Shown: one piece after another, positions 1-5,014 of the stretch | Layout: every line of letters begins with the position of its first letter | Position numbering within the stretch: the stretch's first letter is position 1 | NCBI GenBank assembly: GCA_021159955.1 | Contig: JAGHDJ010000086.1 | Span: forward strand, 1-5,014 | Origin: Dehalococcoidia bacterium | GTDB taxonomy: Bacteria; Chloroflexota; Dehalococcoidia; UBA2247 | Direction: 5' to 3' | Length of the DNA: 5,014 nucleotides | Position numbers and translations under genes: made by a program | Notes under the pieces: generated by a model | The model's database searches: none | Seen by the model: the letters and a program-made list of their open reading frames with translations, nothing else | What the model was told of the DNA's origin: nothing

Positions 1-237
1 ATTCAGGTGACGTCTCTATGGCCGTTTCCCGAGCAGGAGATAAAGAAAAGGGCTAAAAAGGGAGTCAAATTCTTGGTGGTCGAAGATAATTTAGGAGGAA
101 TGGATGCGGATGTGATGCTGGCGGTAGAAGGCAAATCTTCCGTTGATGTGATAAATGCATTGGATGGACATTTTCCTGAAGCGGGAAACGCTATTTCCTC
201 GGAGAAAGTCCTGCAAGGTATCAAGAAGCTGAGGTGA
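1..237 (+). CDS. 2-oxoacid:ferredoxin oxidoreductase alpha subunit, C-terminal fragment
   Basis: The frame is open from base 1 and ends at TGA 235-237, leaving the last 78 residues of a longer protein; the GTG at 7 is an internal valine, not a start. In KOR/VOR-type enzymes the alpha subunit carries the pyrimidine-binding TPP domain and a C-terminal domain that helps bind CoA. Visible here is the stretch TSLWPFPEQEIKK, matching the conserved LWPFP element near the C-terminus of KorA/VorB-type subunits. It is followed by KFLVVEDNLGGMDADVMLAVEG, which fits the usual VVE-N-G-M-DV-LAV pattern. The tail (FPEAGNAISSEKVLQGIKKLR) fits the usual end. The beta and gamma genes follow directly, which supports the call. 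The exact substrate (2-oxoglutarate, branched-chain 2-oxoacids, pyruvate or an aryl-pyruvate) cannot be read from this fragment. Confidence 0.85.
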   Translation: MQVTSLWPFPEQEIKKRAKKGVKFLVVEDNLGGMDADVMLAVEGKSSVDVINALDGHFPEAGNAISSEKVLQGIKKLR

Positions 238-244
238 AGGAGGG
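237..244 (+). promoter_or_regulatory. Strong Shine-Dalgarno of the beta subunit gene
   Basis: AAGGAGGG lies 7 nt before ATG 252 and begins at the last base of the alpha stop codon. It fixes the beta start at 252 rather than at the in-frame GTG at 234, which would overlap the alpha gene and has no such site. The overlap with the stop codon suggests translational coupling. Confidence 0.85.
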
Positions 245-251
245 CGAACTG

Positions 252-1046
252 ATGTCTGAAGTAAATATGCGGACTGAAAATAAAATACTGGTCGCAGGGA
301 TGCCAAGGTTGCATATGCCGCATATGTCGGCTCCCTTGTCCAATTGCCAGGGGTGTCAACATCCGCTGACTGGCAGGATAATAGATGAGCTTATTGACGA
401 GATGGGCATTGAACAAGATGTGATATTTGTTGGAGGCGTAGGTTGTCATGCTATGGTTCCAGTATTCACTAATGTTGATGGAGTAACGCCAGCTGCTGCT
501 CATGGGCGTGCTTGTGACGTATCGACTGGGATAAAACGCGTTTTGGGTAGTGAGGTACAGGTAATTAATCTGCAGGGTGACGGGGATGCTATGGCTATTG
601 GCATAGAGCCGACGATTCAAGCGGCAGCCCGAGGTGAGAGAATTACAGTTATAATGGCAAATAATACCAATTATGGGACTACCGGCGGACAAATGGCACC
701 CACTACTGTGCCTGGGCAGATAACAACAACTACTCCTTTTGGACGGAGTGGTGAAGAGGCAGGGTATCCCATAAATGCTGCTGAGATGATGGCATCCATA
801 AAGGGAGTAGCTTATTCAGCACGGGGATCATTTACCAGTCCTGACAACTGGCTGCGCACCAAAGGGTATGTCAGGACTGCTATCCGGAAGCAGATGGATG
901 ATGTCGGGTTCAGTTTCGTGGAAATTCTAGTAGCTTGCCCCACTAATTGGGGAAAAACCCCATTAGATGCGATAGAGTGGATTGAAGATGCAGTAACCAG
1001 TCAATTTCCTCTGGGTGTCTTTAAAAACGTCGACAAAATAGAGTGA
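252..1046 (+). CDS. 2-oxoacid:ferredoxin oxidoreductase beta subunit (TPP and 4Fe-4S binding)
   Basis: This 264-residue protein is the catalytic subunit (KorB/VorA type). It binds the diphosphate of thiamine pyrophosphate and the proximal 4Fe-4S cluster during CoA-dependent oxidative decarboxylation of 2-oxoacids, with electrons passing to ferredoxin in the cytoplasm. The TPP/Mg signature is GDGDAMAIG (109-117) followed by NNTNYGTTGGQ (137-147). Likely cluster ligands are C32 and C35 (NCQGCQHP), C65 (GVGCH) and C229 (VACPTNWG), the four-cysteine layout known for OFOR beta subunits. The late motif CPTNWGKTPLDAIEWI resembles KOR/VOR proteins of anaerobes. The common WCxGCGxH form is replaced by NCQGCQHP, preceded by a Met/Pro/His-rich N-terminal stretch (17-28). 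ATG 252 is chosen for its strong ribosome site. The gene lies 14 nt after alpha and 11 nt before gamma. Family is certain; substrate is not. Confidence 0.93.
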   Translation: MSEVNMRTENKILVAGMPRLHMPHMSAPLSNCQGCQHPLTGRIIDELIDEMGIEQDVIFVGGVGCHAMVPVFTNVDGVTPAAAHGRACDVSTGIKRVLGSEVQVINLQGDGDAMAIGIEPTIQAAARGERITVIMANNTNYGTTGGQMAPTTVPGQITTTTPFGRSGEEAGYPINAAEMMASIKGVAYSARGSFTSPDNWLRTKGYVRTAIRKQMDDVGFSFVEILVACPTNWGKTPLDAIEWIEDAVTSQFPLGVFKNVDKIE

Positions 1047-1052
1047 GGAGGG
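1045..1052 (+). promoter_or_regulatory. Shine-Dalgarno of the gamma subunit gene
   Basis: GAGGAGGG overlaps the beta stop codon (TGA 1044-1046) and lies 5 nt before ATG 1058. It favours ATG 1058 over the in-frame GTG at 1043, which would overlap the end of beta without its own site. Confidence 0.8.
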
Positions 1053-1057
1053 ACGAG

Positions 1058-1606
1058 ATGGCTCGGAGGAGATATGAAGCTATATTTGCTGGCATTGGTG
1101 GTATGGGAGCACTGCTCGCAGGACAAATACTTACCAGGTCGGCAGCAACTCAGTATGAATATGTTATCTGGTCGCCGAATTATACCACTGCTCGCCGTGG
1201 AGCACCTTGTGACTGCACTGTTGTTCTTTCTGACGAAGAGATTGACTCTCCTATCTTAGAGAGGGTACAGACAATAGTTGTAGTAGCTGCACCACAACTG
1301 AAAGCTTACGAAGATAGGGTGAAACCTGGCGGACTGATTATAACTGAATCCTCTGGTCTTGTGGATGATGTAGGGAGGAAAGATGTAAAAGTGGTAAAAG
1401 TTCCCGCATTGGAGATAATGCTCAAGCGGGGAAGGAGGGTGGGCTCCAATATGGTTATGCTTGGAGCTTATGTTGGTGTTACTAAGGCATTGCCTGCCGA
1501 ACTGGTGGAGAAAGGAATAGAGAAGCAGTTTGCAGGTAAGGAATATCTCTCTTTTAACAAACAGGCTTTTAATGAAGGACTAAAATTGGGGATGGAGTTG
1601 GCATAG
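1058..1606 (+). CDS. 2-oxoacid:ferredoxin oxidoreductase gamma subunit
   Basis: This 182-residue protein is of the usual size for a stand-alone gamma domain (KorC/VorC type, POR gamma family), which completes the oxidoreductase and contributes to CoA binding. The N-terminal glycine-rich loop is GIGGMGALLAGQIL (12-25), where the family usually has G-GGQG. In place of the usual SYGPEMRGG element it reads SPNYTTARRGAPCDCTVVLSDEEIDSP (39-65), keeping RG and the C-TV-LSDEEI-SP context. Residues 71-80 (QTIVVVAAPQ) and 89-97 (KPGGLIITE) match the family's strand segments, and GSNMVMLGAYVG (129-140) matches the conserved N-x-x-x-LGA region before the C-terminal helix. It is the last gene of the left operon; 213 nt separate it from the next gene. 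Family assignment is firm. The glycine-loop and RGG-region differences suggest a divergent subfamily. Confidence 0.9.
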   Translation: MARRRYEAIFAGIGGMGALLAGQILTRSAATQYEYVIWSPNYTTARRGAPCDCTVVLSDEEIDSPILERVQTIVVVAAPQLKAYEDRVKPGGLIITESSGLVDDVGRKDVKVVKVPALEIMLKRGRRVGSNMVMLGAYVGVTKALPAELVEKGIEKQFAGKEYLSFNKQAFNEGLKLGMELA

Positions 1607-1669
1607 GGTAGCGTGATGGTCAGTAAATAGCACAAATCGTTGGTGCGGTGGATGTTTTAGTCAATATCG

Positions 1670-1678
1670 TGTTATAAT
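1670..1678 (+). promoter_or_regulatory. Putative extended -10 promoter for the acyl-CoA synthetase genes
   Basis: TGTTATAAT contains a perfect TATAAT (1673-1678) preceded by TGn, an extended -10 element of the sigma-70/SigA type. No good -35 is present; the best hexamer at an allowed spacing is TGGATG at 1649-1654, matching TTGACA at only three positions, as is common for extended -10 promoters. Transcription would begin near 1684-1686, giving a leader of about 135 nt before ATG 1820. It lies in the only sizeable intergenic gap upstream of the synthetase genes, so they may be transcribed separately from the oxidoreductase operon. Confidence 0.55.
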
Positions 1679-1687
1679 GTTCGTTCG

Positions 1688-1739
1688 TACCAGGTGTCAG
1701 AAAAGCAGGGATTGGGCAGGGGTGGAATTTTACCTGGTA
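1688..1739 (+). repeat. Inverted repeat in the predicted 5' leader (8-bp arms, 36-nt spacer)
   Basis: TACCAGGT (1688-1695) and ACCTGGTA (1732-1739) are perfect reverse complements, with a possible G-U pair on each side (1687/1740 and 1696/1731). The left arm starts within a few bases of the predicted transcription start, so in RNA the arms could close a large hairpin at the extreme 5' end. In DNA they could be two half-sites for a regulator just downstream of the promoter. The interior is G-rich (1705-1726). No uridine run follows the right arm, so it does not look like a terminator. I do not recognise a known riboswitch class in it. Confidence 0.45.
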
Positions 1740-1796
1740 TCTATTTGTATCGTATTCATTGGGGTAAAGTTGTAGATTAAGGATTGTTGTTCACAT

Positions 1797-1804
1797 AAGG
1801 AGGT
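1797..1804 (+). promoter_or_regulatory. Strong but distant Shine-Dalgarno of the synthetase alpha gene
   Basis: AAGGAGGT is a near-perfect anti-16S match but ends 15 nt before ATG 1820, about twice the usual distance. A second AAGG (1816-1819) abuts the ATG and is too close. The upstream frame is closed by TGA at 1805-1807, and the only codon at ideal spacing is ATA (1814), so ATG 1820 is kept as the start. The octamer CATAAGGA occurs twice here (1794-1801 and 1813-1820). Confidence 0.6.
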
Positions 1805-1819
1805 TGACATAACATAAGG

Positions 1820-3292
1820 ATGAGTGTATTGGATATTGAGAAAATTGAGTGTATATTTAATCCCCAATCGGTGGCTGTAATTGGGGCGACTGACACATTT
1901 GGTAAATGGGGCTTTGACTTAATCCGAGCTGTGGTGAAGAATAGAGGTAAGAGGAAGATATATCCGGTTAACATTCGTGAGGAGGAAGTGTGTGGAATAA
2001 AATCCTTCCACAGGGTTACCGATATTCCTGAAACTGTCGATTTTGCTGTGATAGTAGTTCCTGCTCCTCATGTTGTCTCAGTGATGAGGGACTGTGCGAA
2101 GAAGGGGGTTAAAGCTGCCATTGTTATTACCGCTGGCTTTGCAGAGATGGGTGAAAAGGGAAAAGAGCTTCAAAAAGAGCTAGTTTCTGTTGCTCGCGAT
2201 GGAGGTATTCGCTTTATCGGTCCGAACACAATGGGGCACTTCAGCACTCTTTCTGGCTTCGATACCCTGACACTGCTTCCGGTTGCTTTTAAAAGGGGTG
2301 AGATAGGGTTGATATCTCAGAGTGGGAATATCGGAGGATATGTCTTACTGCGAGGGCTTGAAGAGGGTGTTGGCTTCAGTAAATTCATTGGCACTGGGAA
2401 TGAGGCTGACCTTACACTTGAAGATTATCTGGAATATCTGGGACAGGATGATAATACTAAGGTCATCGCCCTGTATATAGAGGGCTTGAGACAGGGTAGG
2501 CGCTTCTTTGAACTGGCACGTGAGATTAGCAAGAAGAAGCCCATCGTGGCTTTGAAGGTAGGTCGTACATCTGCTGGAATGAAGGCAGCACAGTCGCACA
2601 CCTCAGCTCTGTCTGGTGCAGACAGGATATATGATGCTATGTTTAAGCAATGTGGTGTAATAAGGGTAGATGAGGTCGCCGAACTCTATGATACTGCAAT
2701 AGCTCTTCTGCGCCAGCCAATTATGAAGGGAAACAGGGTAGGGATATTGACTAGAGGCGGTGGATTTGGGGTGTTATCATCTGACGCCTGTCAGGCAAGG
2801 GGTTTGGATGTCTCCACCTTGAGCCCGCGTACAATAGATGGGTTAAATGCAATATTACCACCGTATTGGTCGCATGGAAACCCTGTTGATACAGTAGCAG
2901 CTACTGGTTGCACCTATGAAGCTCTTAGATTAATGCTTGATGATGAAAATATAGATGCAATATACTATGTTGCTGTCATAGATAAGGATCCTCGCCTGAA
3001 TATAGGCAGGTTGATAGATATTGCTCCTTCCAAGAGGGAGCAAGCTGAACGTCTGGTGGCAGAATACAATAGTCGGGAGCTTGAATCGGTAGATATGATG
3101 TTGAGTCATATGGGAGAATATCAGAAGCCGATAGTTTTCTGTTCCAGCAGGCCTGGCAGGAAACCATGGGATTCAGAACTTTATCATAGGTTCAGAGATG
3201 ATGGCGTTATGATATATTCTGCGCCGGAGGACGGAGCGAAGGTGCTAGCTCGATTGGCTGAGTATGGCAGGTATCTCCGCAGTTGTGGATAA
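1820..3292 (+). CDS. ADP-forming acyl-CoA synthetase (acetate--CoA ligase, ADP-forming) alpha subunit
   Basis: This 490-residue protein is the CoA-binding, phosphohistidine-carrying subunit of an enzyme converting acyl-CoA + ADP + Pi to acid + CoA + ATP in the cytoplasm. Residues 10-140 form the Rossmann-type CoA-binding domain: FNPQSVAVIGATDTFGKWG (13-31), PVN (49-51), VIVVPAPHV (77-85), ITAGFAEMGEKG (103-114) and IGPNTMG (133-139). Residues 160-295 form the succinyl-CoA-synthetase-like domain with ISQSGNIGG (165-173), GTGNEADLTLEDYLEYL (191-207) and YIEG (219-222). AAQSHTSALSGADRIYDAMFKQCGVIRV contains the predicted phosphorylated histidine H260, close in position to His257 of archaeal ACD alpha. 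Residues 300-490 hold the third domain (VGILTRGGGFGVLSSDACQ, 307-325; NPVD, 354-357) and the usual end SAPEDGAKVLARLAEYGRYL. Length is slightly above the usual ~460. The beta gene follows after 67 nt. Substrate range (acetate, branched or aryl acids) is not readable. An acdA-type name would fit. Confidence 0.9.
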   Translation: MSVLDIEKIECIFNPQSVAVIGATDTFGKWGFDLIRAVVKNRGKRKIYPVNIREEEVCGIKSFHRVTDIPETVDFAVIVVPAPHVVSVMRDCAKKGVKAAIVITAGFAEMGEKGKELQKELVSVARDGGIRFIGPNTMGHFSTLSGFDTLTLLPVAFKRGEIGLISQSGNIGGYVLLRGLEEGVGFSKFIGTGNEADLTLEDYLEYLGQDDNTKVIALYIEGLRQGRRFFELAREISKKKPIVALKVGRTSAGMKAAQSHTSALSGADRIYDAMFKQCGVIRVDEVAELYDTAIALLRQPIMKGNRVGILTRGGGFGVLSSDACQARGLDVSTLSPRTIDGLNAILPPYWSHGNPVDTVAATGCTYEALRLMLDDENIDAIYYVAVIDKDPRLNIGRLIDIAPSKREQAERLVAEYNSRELESVDMMLSHMGEYQKPIVFCSSRPGRKPWDSELYHRFRDDGVMIYSAPEDGAKVLARLAEYGRYLRSCG

Positions 3293-3345
3293 AGTATTTT
3301 GCACGATACAAGGAATAGTCATTCACCTTAGTATAAAGTTAGAGT

Positions 3346-3352
3346 AAAGGAG
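3346..3352 (+). promoter_or_regulatory. Shine-Dalgarno of the synthetase beta gene
   Basis: AAAGGAG lies 7 nt before GTG 3360. This supports the GTG start, since the first in-frame ATG is far inside the conserved domain. Confidence 0.75.
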
Positions 3353-3359
3353 TATTATC

Positions 3360-4064
3360 GTGGTTGGTAGCCAGATCTTTGATATTGTTAGGAAACAGGG
3401 AAGAACGTTATTAACTGAAGTTGAGGCTAAGGATGCTCTCAGAGATGCGGGTATCAGTGTGGTTGATACCAGGTTAGCTCGGTCAAGGGATGAGGCAGTT
3501 GCAATCAGCGGGGAAATAGGCTTTCCCGTGGTATTGAAAATTGCATCTACTGATATTACTCATAAGAGTGACTCTGGTGGAGTAAAGGTTGGTTTGGATA
3601 GTGTGGCAGAAGTGATATCAGCTTATGATGAGATTATGTCCGCTGTGAAGCAGAAGAACCCCGGGGCGAAGATTCAAGGAGTATCTGTTCAGAATATGGC
3701 TAAACAAGGAGTAGAGGTCATAGTTGGTATGTCTAAAGATCCCCAGTTTGGTCCTGTCCTTATGTTTGGTCTGGGTGGGGTGACGGTGGAAATTCTTAAG
3801 GACGTTGCTTTCAGACTTATTCCTTTAGGTGAGAGGGATGCCAGGGAGATGATAAAAGAGATTAAAGGGTATCCCTTGCTCGAGGGTTATCGAGGGCAGG
3901 ATCCCTGTGATATTCGTGCGCTAGAGCGGTTGTTGTTACAGGTTTCTGGTTTTATAGAGCATAATCCCGAGGTAGAAGAAATTGACCTTAATCCGGTATT
4001 TGCCTACAGTGATGGAGCGGTGGCGGTAGATGCTAGAGTGGTGCTGGGAGTTGAAGCTCGCTGA
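3360..4064 (+). CDS. ADP-forming acyl-CoA synthetase beta subunit (ATP-grasp)
   Basis: This 234-residue protein with a GTG start is the nucleotide-binding subunit of the ADP-forming synthetase, matching the usual ~230 residues of archaeal-type stand-alone beta subunits. The opening helix (LLTEVEAKDALRDAGISV, 17-34) is the standard ATP-grasp entry. GFPVVLKIASTDITHKSDSGGVKVGL (54-79) contains the nucleotide-binding K60 and H68, the position of the second, phosphoryl-shuttling histidine (His71 in the characterised ACD beta). GVEVIVGMSKDPQFGPVLMFGLGGVTVEILKDVAFRLIPL (117-156) is the ATP-grasp core. EEIDLNPVFA (206-215) carries the expected metal-binding acidic/Asn residues. With the alpha subunit it should form an alpha2beta2 enzyme. 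All catalytic motifs look intact. It probably shares a transcript with alpha, as no convincing terminator or promoter is seen in the 67-nt gap. An acdB-type name would fit. Confidence 0.92.
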   Translation: MVGSQIFDIVRKQGRTLLTEVEAKDALRDAGISVVDTRLARSRDEAVAISGEIGFPVVLKIASTDITHKSDSGGVKVGLDSVAEVISAYDEIMSAVKQKNPGAKIQGVSVQNMAKQGVEVIVGMSKDPQFGPVLMFGLGGVTVEILKDVAFRLIPLGERDAREMIKEIKGYPLLEGYRGQDPCDIRALERLLLQVSGFIEHNPEVEEIDLNPVFAYSDGAVAVDARVVLGVEAR

Positions 4065-4109
4065 TGGCTGATGGCATATTTGTGATAGCTGAGTGTTTGG
4101 TATAAGAGA

Positions 4110-4664
4110 GTGCGACAGGATAGTATCGATAATAAACCCAGGACTCCTTCAGGGTTTCGGAGATACTGGTATCTTGTTTTTGTTTTTCTCATAGTTGCTA
4201 TAGCTTTTGGTGGTGTGGTACTGGTGTCGAAGTATGGTGGGGGAAAACAAACGGAGGAAATTGTTGTTGCTACATCGACTCCTTCTCAGTCACGAGAAAT
4301 GGAAATCCACATTGGAGGAGCAGTCGTCAGTCCTGGTATTTATACTGTAGATGAGAGTTGTCCCCTTGAAGATGTGATTCGGATGGCTGGCGGGTGTCTT
4401 ACTGGTGCTGATTGTTCAGGTGTTGATATCTATATTTCACCATTGGATGGAAGTTCTTTACGTGAGAGCCAGAAGGTTAATCTGAATACCGCGGAGGATT
4501 GGCTTCTTTGTGCCTTGCCTGGTATTGGTTCGGGTAGGGCTGCAGCAATTATAGAGTATCGGGAACAAAACGGTCCATTCAAGGACGTTGAGGAGTTACT
4601 AGATGTTCCCGGTGTCGGCATTGTCATTCTTGATAAGATAAGAAACTTGGTTACAGTGAGCTGA
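4110..4664 (+). CDS. comEA: ComEA-like competence protein, membrane-anchored DNA receptor
   Basis: This 184-residue protein is of typical ComEA length and layout. Residues 1-18 form a charged N-terminus, followed by one membrane segment (about 19-40, YWYLVFVFLIVAIAFGGVVLV) that anchors the protein with its C-terminus outside. A Ser/Thr-rich linker precedes an SLBB-type domain (about 64-115) opening with EIHIGGAVVSPGIYTVDE and carrying the LEDVIRMAGG motif. The C-terminal DNA-binding helix-hairpin-helix pair is at 123-184: VNLNTAEDWLLCALPGIGSGRAAAIIEYR and FKDVEELLDVPGVGIVILDKI, with hairpins LPGIG (136-140) and VPGVG (166-170). ComEA binds incoming double-stranded DNA at the cell surface for transport through ComEC, whose gene follows after 72 nt. 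GTG 4110 is the only common start codon after the upstream in-frame stop (TAG 4086-4088) that keeps the membrane segment, but its ribosome site is poor. Four cysteines (84, 96, 102, 134) would lie outside the membrane. Confidence 0.88.
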   Translation: MRQDSIDNKPRTPSGFRRYWYLVFVFLIVAIAFGGVVLVSKYGGGKQTEEIVVATSTPSQSREMEIHIGGAVVSPGIYTVDESCPLEDVIRMAGGCLTGADCSGVDIYISPLDGSSLRESQKVNLNTAEDWLLCALPGIGSGRAAAIIEYREQNGPFKDVEELLDVPGVGIVILDKIRNLVTVS

Positions 4665-4736
4665 TTTCACAGTCTAACCTCTATATTTTATGGGCTAGCT
4701 TCTCCCAAAGAGCTTTATTGTTAAAGTGAGTGGCAG

Positions 4737-5014
4737 ATGAGATTTATCTCTCTTGGCTGTTCCTGCCTTCTGGGTGTTTATCTGGCATCCAGATTCGAAT
4801 CTCCCATAGCATTTATTTTAGTAGCTCTTGTTCCATCTATTTTGTTGTTCTATCTTCGCCGTGACAGGCGAACTCGTCTTTGGGTCATATTATGCTTGAT
4901 TGTGTTTCTTGGTGGCATTTTGCGCTTCCAACAAGCACTTCCCACTACTGATGAGAATGTCATTCAGTTTTACAATGACAGGGGAGTGATGGAAATATTT
5001 GGAGTAGTAGAGGA
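4737..5014 (+). CDS. comEC: ComEC/Rec2 DNA-uptake channel protein, N-terminal fragment
   Basis: The frame opens after a TAA at 4722-4724, starts at ATG 4737 and runs off the window edge after 92 codons. ComEC is the polytopic inner-membrane channel that passes single-stranded DNA into the cytoplasm during transformation. The fragment shows hydrophobic segments at about 4-17 (ISLGCSCLLGVYLA), 23-40 and 48-63 (LWVILCLIVFLGGILRF). The basic loop RRDRRTR (41-47) lies between the second and third, as in the small N-terminal helices of ComEC. The GGILRFQ motif leads into the beginning of the N-terminal soluble (DUF4131-like) domain (DRGVMEIFGVVEE). Position directly after comEA is the classical gene order. 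The competence and metallo-beta-lactamase-like domains lie beyond the window, so intactness cannot be judged. The ribosome site is weak (AAGTGAG, 4724-4730, 6 nt before the ATG). Confidence 0.8.
   Translation, partial: MRFISLGCSCLLGVYLASRFESPIAFILVALVPSILLFYLRRDRRTRLWVILCLIVFLGGILRFQQALPTTDENVIQFYNDRGVMEIFGVVE

Noticed and set aside
310..325. Repeated GCATATG (two copies, 9 nt apart) in the beta subunit gene.
   Set aside because: It encodes LHMPHM in frame and is explained by the coding sequence; there is no wider repeat.
3..692. A 229-codon open frame on the minus strand.
   Set aside because: It lies antisense to the certain alpha and beta oxidoreductase genes, its translation has no recognisable domain, and its composition looks like a reverse-frame shadow.
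1607..1669. Search for a terminator after the gamma gene.
   Set aside because: No GC-rich hairpin followed by a T-run is visible, so the end of the first operon cannot be placed.
1714..1737. A GGGGTGG...ACC stretch in the leader resembling the T-box core (AGGGTGGNACCGCG).
   Set aside because: The CCGCG half is absent, there is no terminator/antiterminator pair, and the downstream gene is not a usual T-box target.
1804..1809. TTGACA, a perfect -35 hexamer just before the synthetase alpha start.
   Set aside because: It overlaps the ribosome site. Any -10 would lie inside the coding region, where no TATAAT-like hexamer is seen at 16-18 nt.
3332..3337. TATAAA as a -10 element for a separate synthetase beta promoter.
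   Set aside because: No -35 or TGn element is at the proper distance, and such hexamers are expected by chance in this AT-rich gap.
4697..4722. A possible small hairpin followed by TTATTGTT between comEA and comEC, read as a terminator.
   Set aside because: The stem is only about 6 bp with a bulge and is AT-rich, and the T-run is broken. comEA and comEC are normally co-transcribed.

Overview
The window is a bacterial chromosome segment of moderate GC content with every supported gene on the + strand. It joins an anaerobic energy-metabolism block (1-4064) to the start of a DNA-uptake competence block (4110 to the right edge). The organism is most likely a strictly anaerobic bacterium. A ferredoxin-dependent 2-oxoacid oxidoreductase, a separately encoded two-subunit ADP-forming acyl-CoA synthetase, and a ComEA with an SLBB-type domain plus C-terminal helix-hairpin-helix together recall Chloroflexota of the class Dehalococcoidia. 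That placement comes from remembered family resemblance, not from a search, and anaerobic Firmicutes or Desulfobacterota-like lineages remain possible. A bacterial TATAAT promoter and ComEA/ComEC argue against an archaeon.

Left block (1-1606): the C-terminal end of an alpha subunit, a complete TPP/Fe-S beta subunit and a complete gamma subunit of a 2-oxoacid:ferredoxin oxidoreductase of the KOR/VOR type. The genes are 11-14 nt apart, and each downstream Shine-Dalgarno touches the preceding stop codon, so this is a tightly coupled operon. The rest of alpha, and any ferredoxin-like delta subunit, would lie to the left of the window.

Centre (1607-4064): a 213-nt intergenic region holds a good extended -10 promoter (1670-1678). 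A perfect 8-bp inverted repeat brackets the start of the predicted leader. Two genes follow, encoding the alpha (CoA-binding, phosphohistidine) and beta (ATP-grasp) subunits of an ADP-forming acyl-CoA synthetase. The two enzymes fit one pathway: a 2-oxoacid is oxidised to acyl-CoA, CO2 and reduced ferredoxin, and the acyl-CoA is then converted to free acid with formation of ATP. This is the known scheme for ATP formation during peptide and 2-oxoacid fermentation.

Right block (4110-5014): comEA (membrane-anchored DNA receptor) and the first 92 codons of comEC (DNA-uptake channel), cut by the window edge. Both have poor ribosome binding sites compared with the metabolic genes. No rRNA, tRNA, CRISPR array, insertion sequence or minus-strand gene is supported, and no gene-free stretch exceeds 300 bases. 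I do not see a clearly undescribed system. The most interesting items are the leader of the acyl-CoA synthetase operon and the odd translation-start arrangements at 1797-1822 and 4064-4112.
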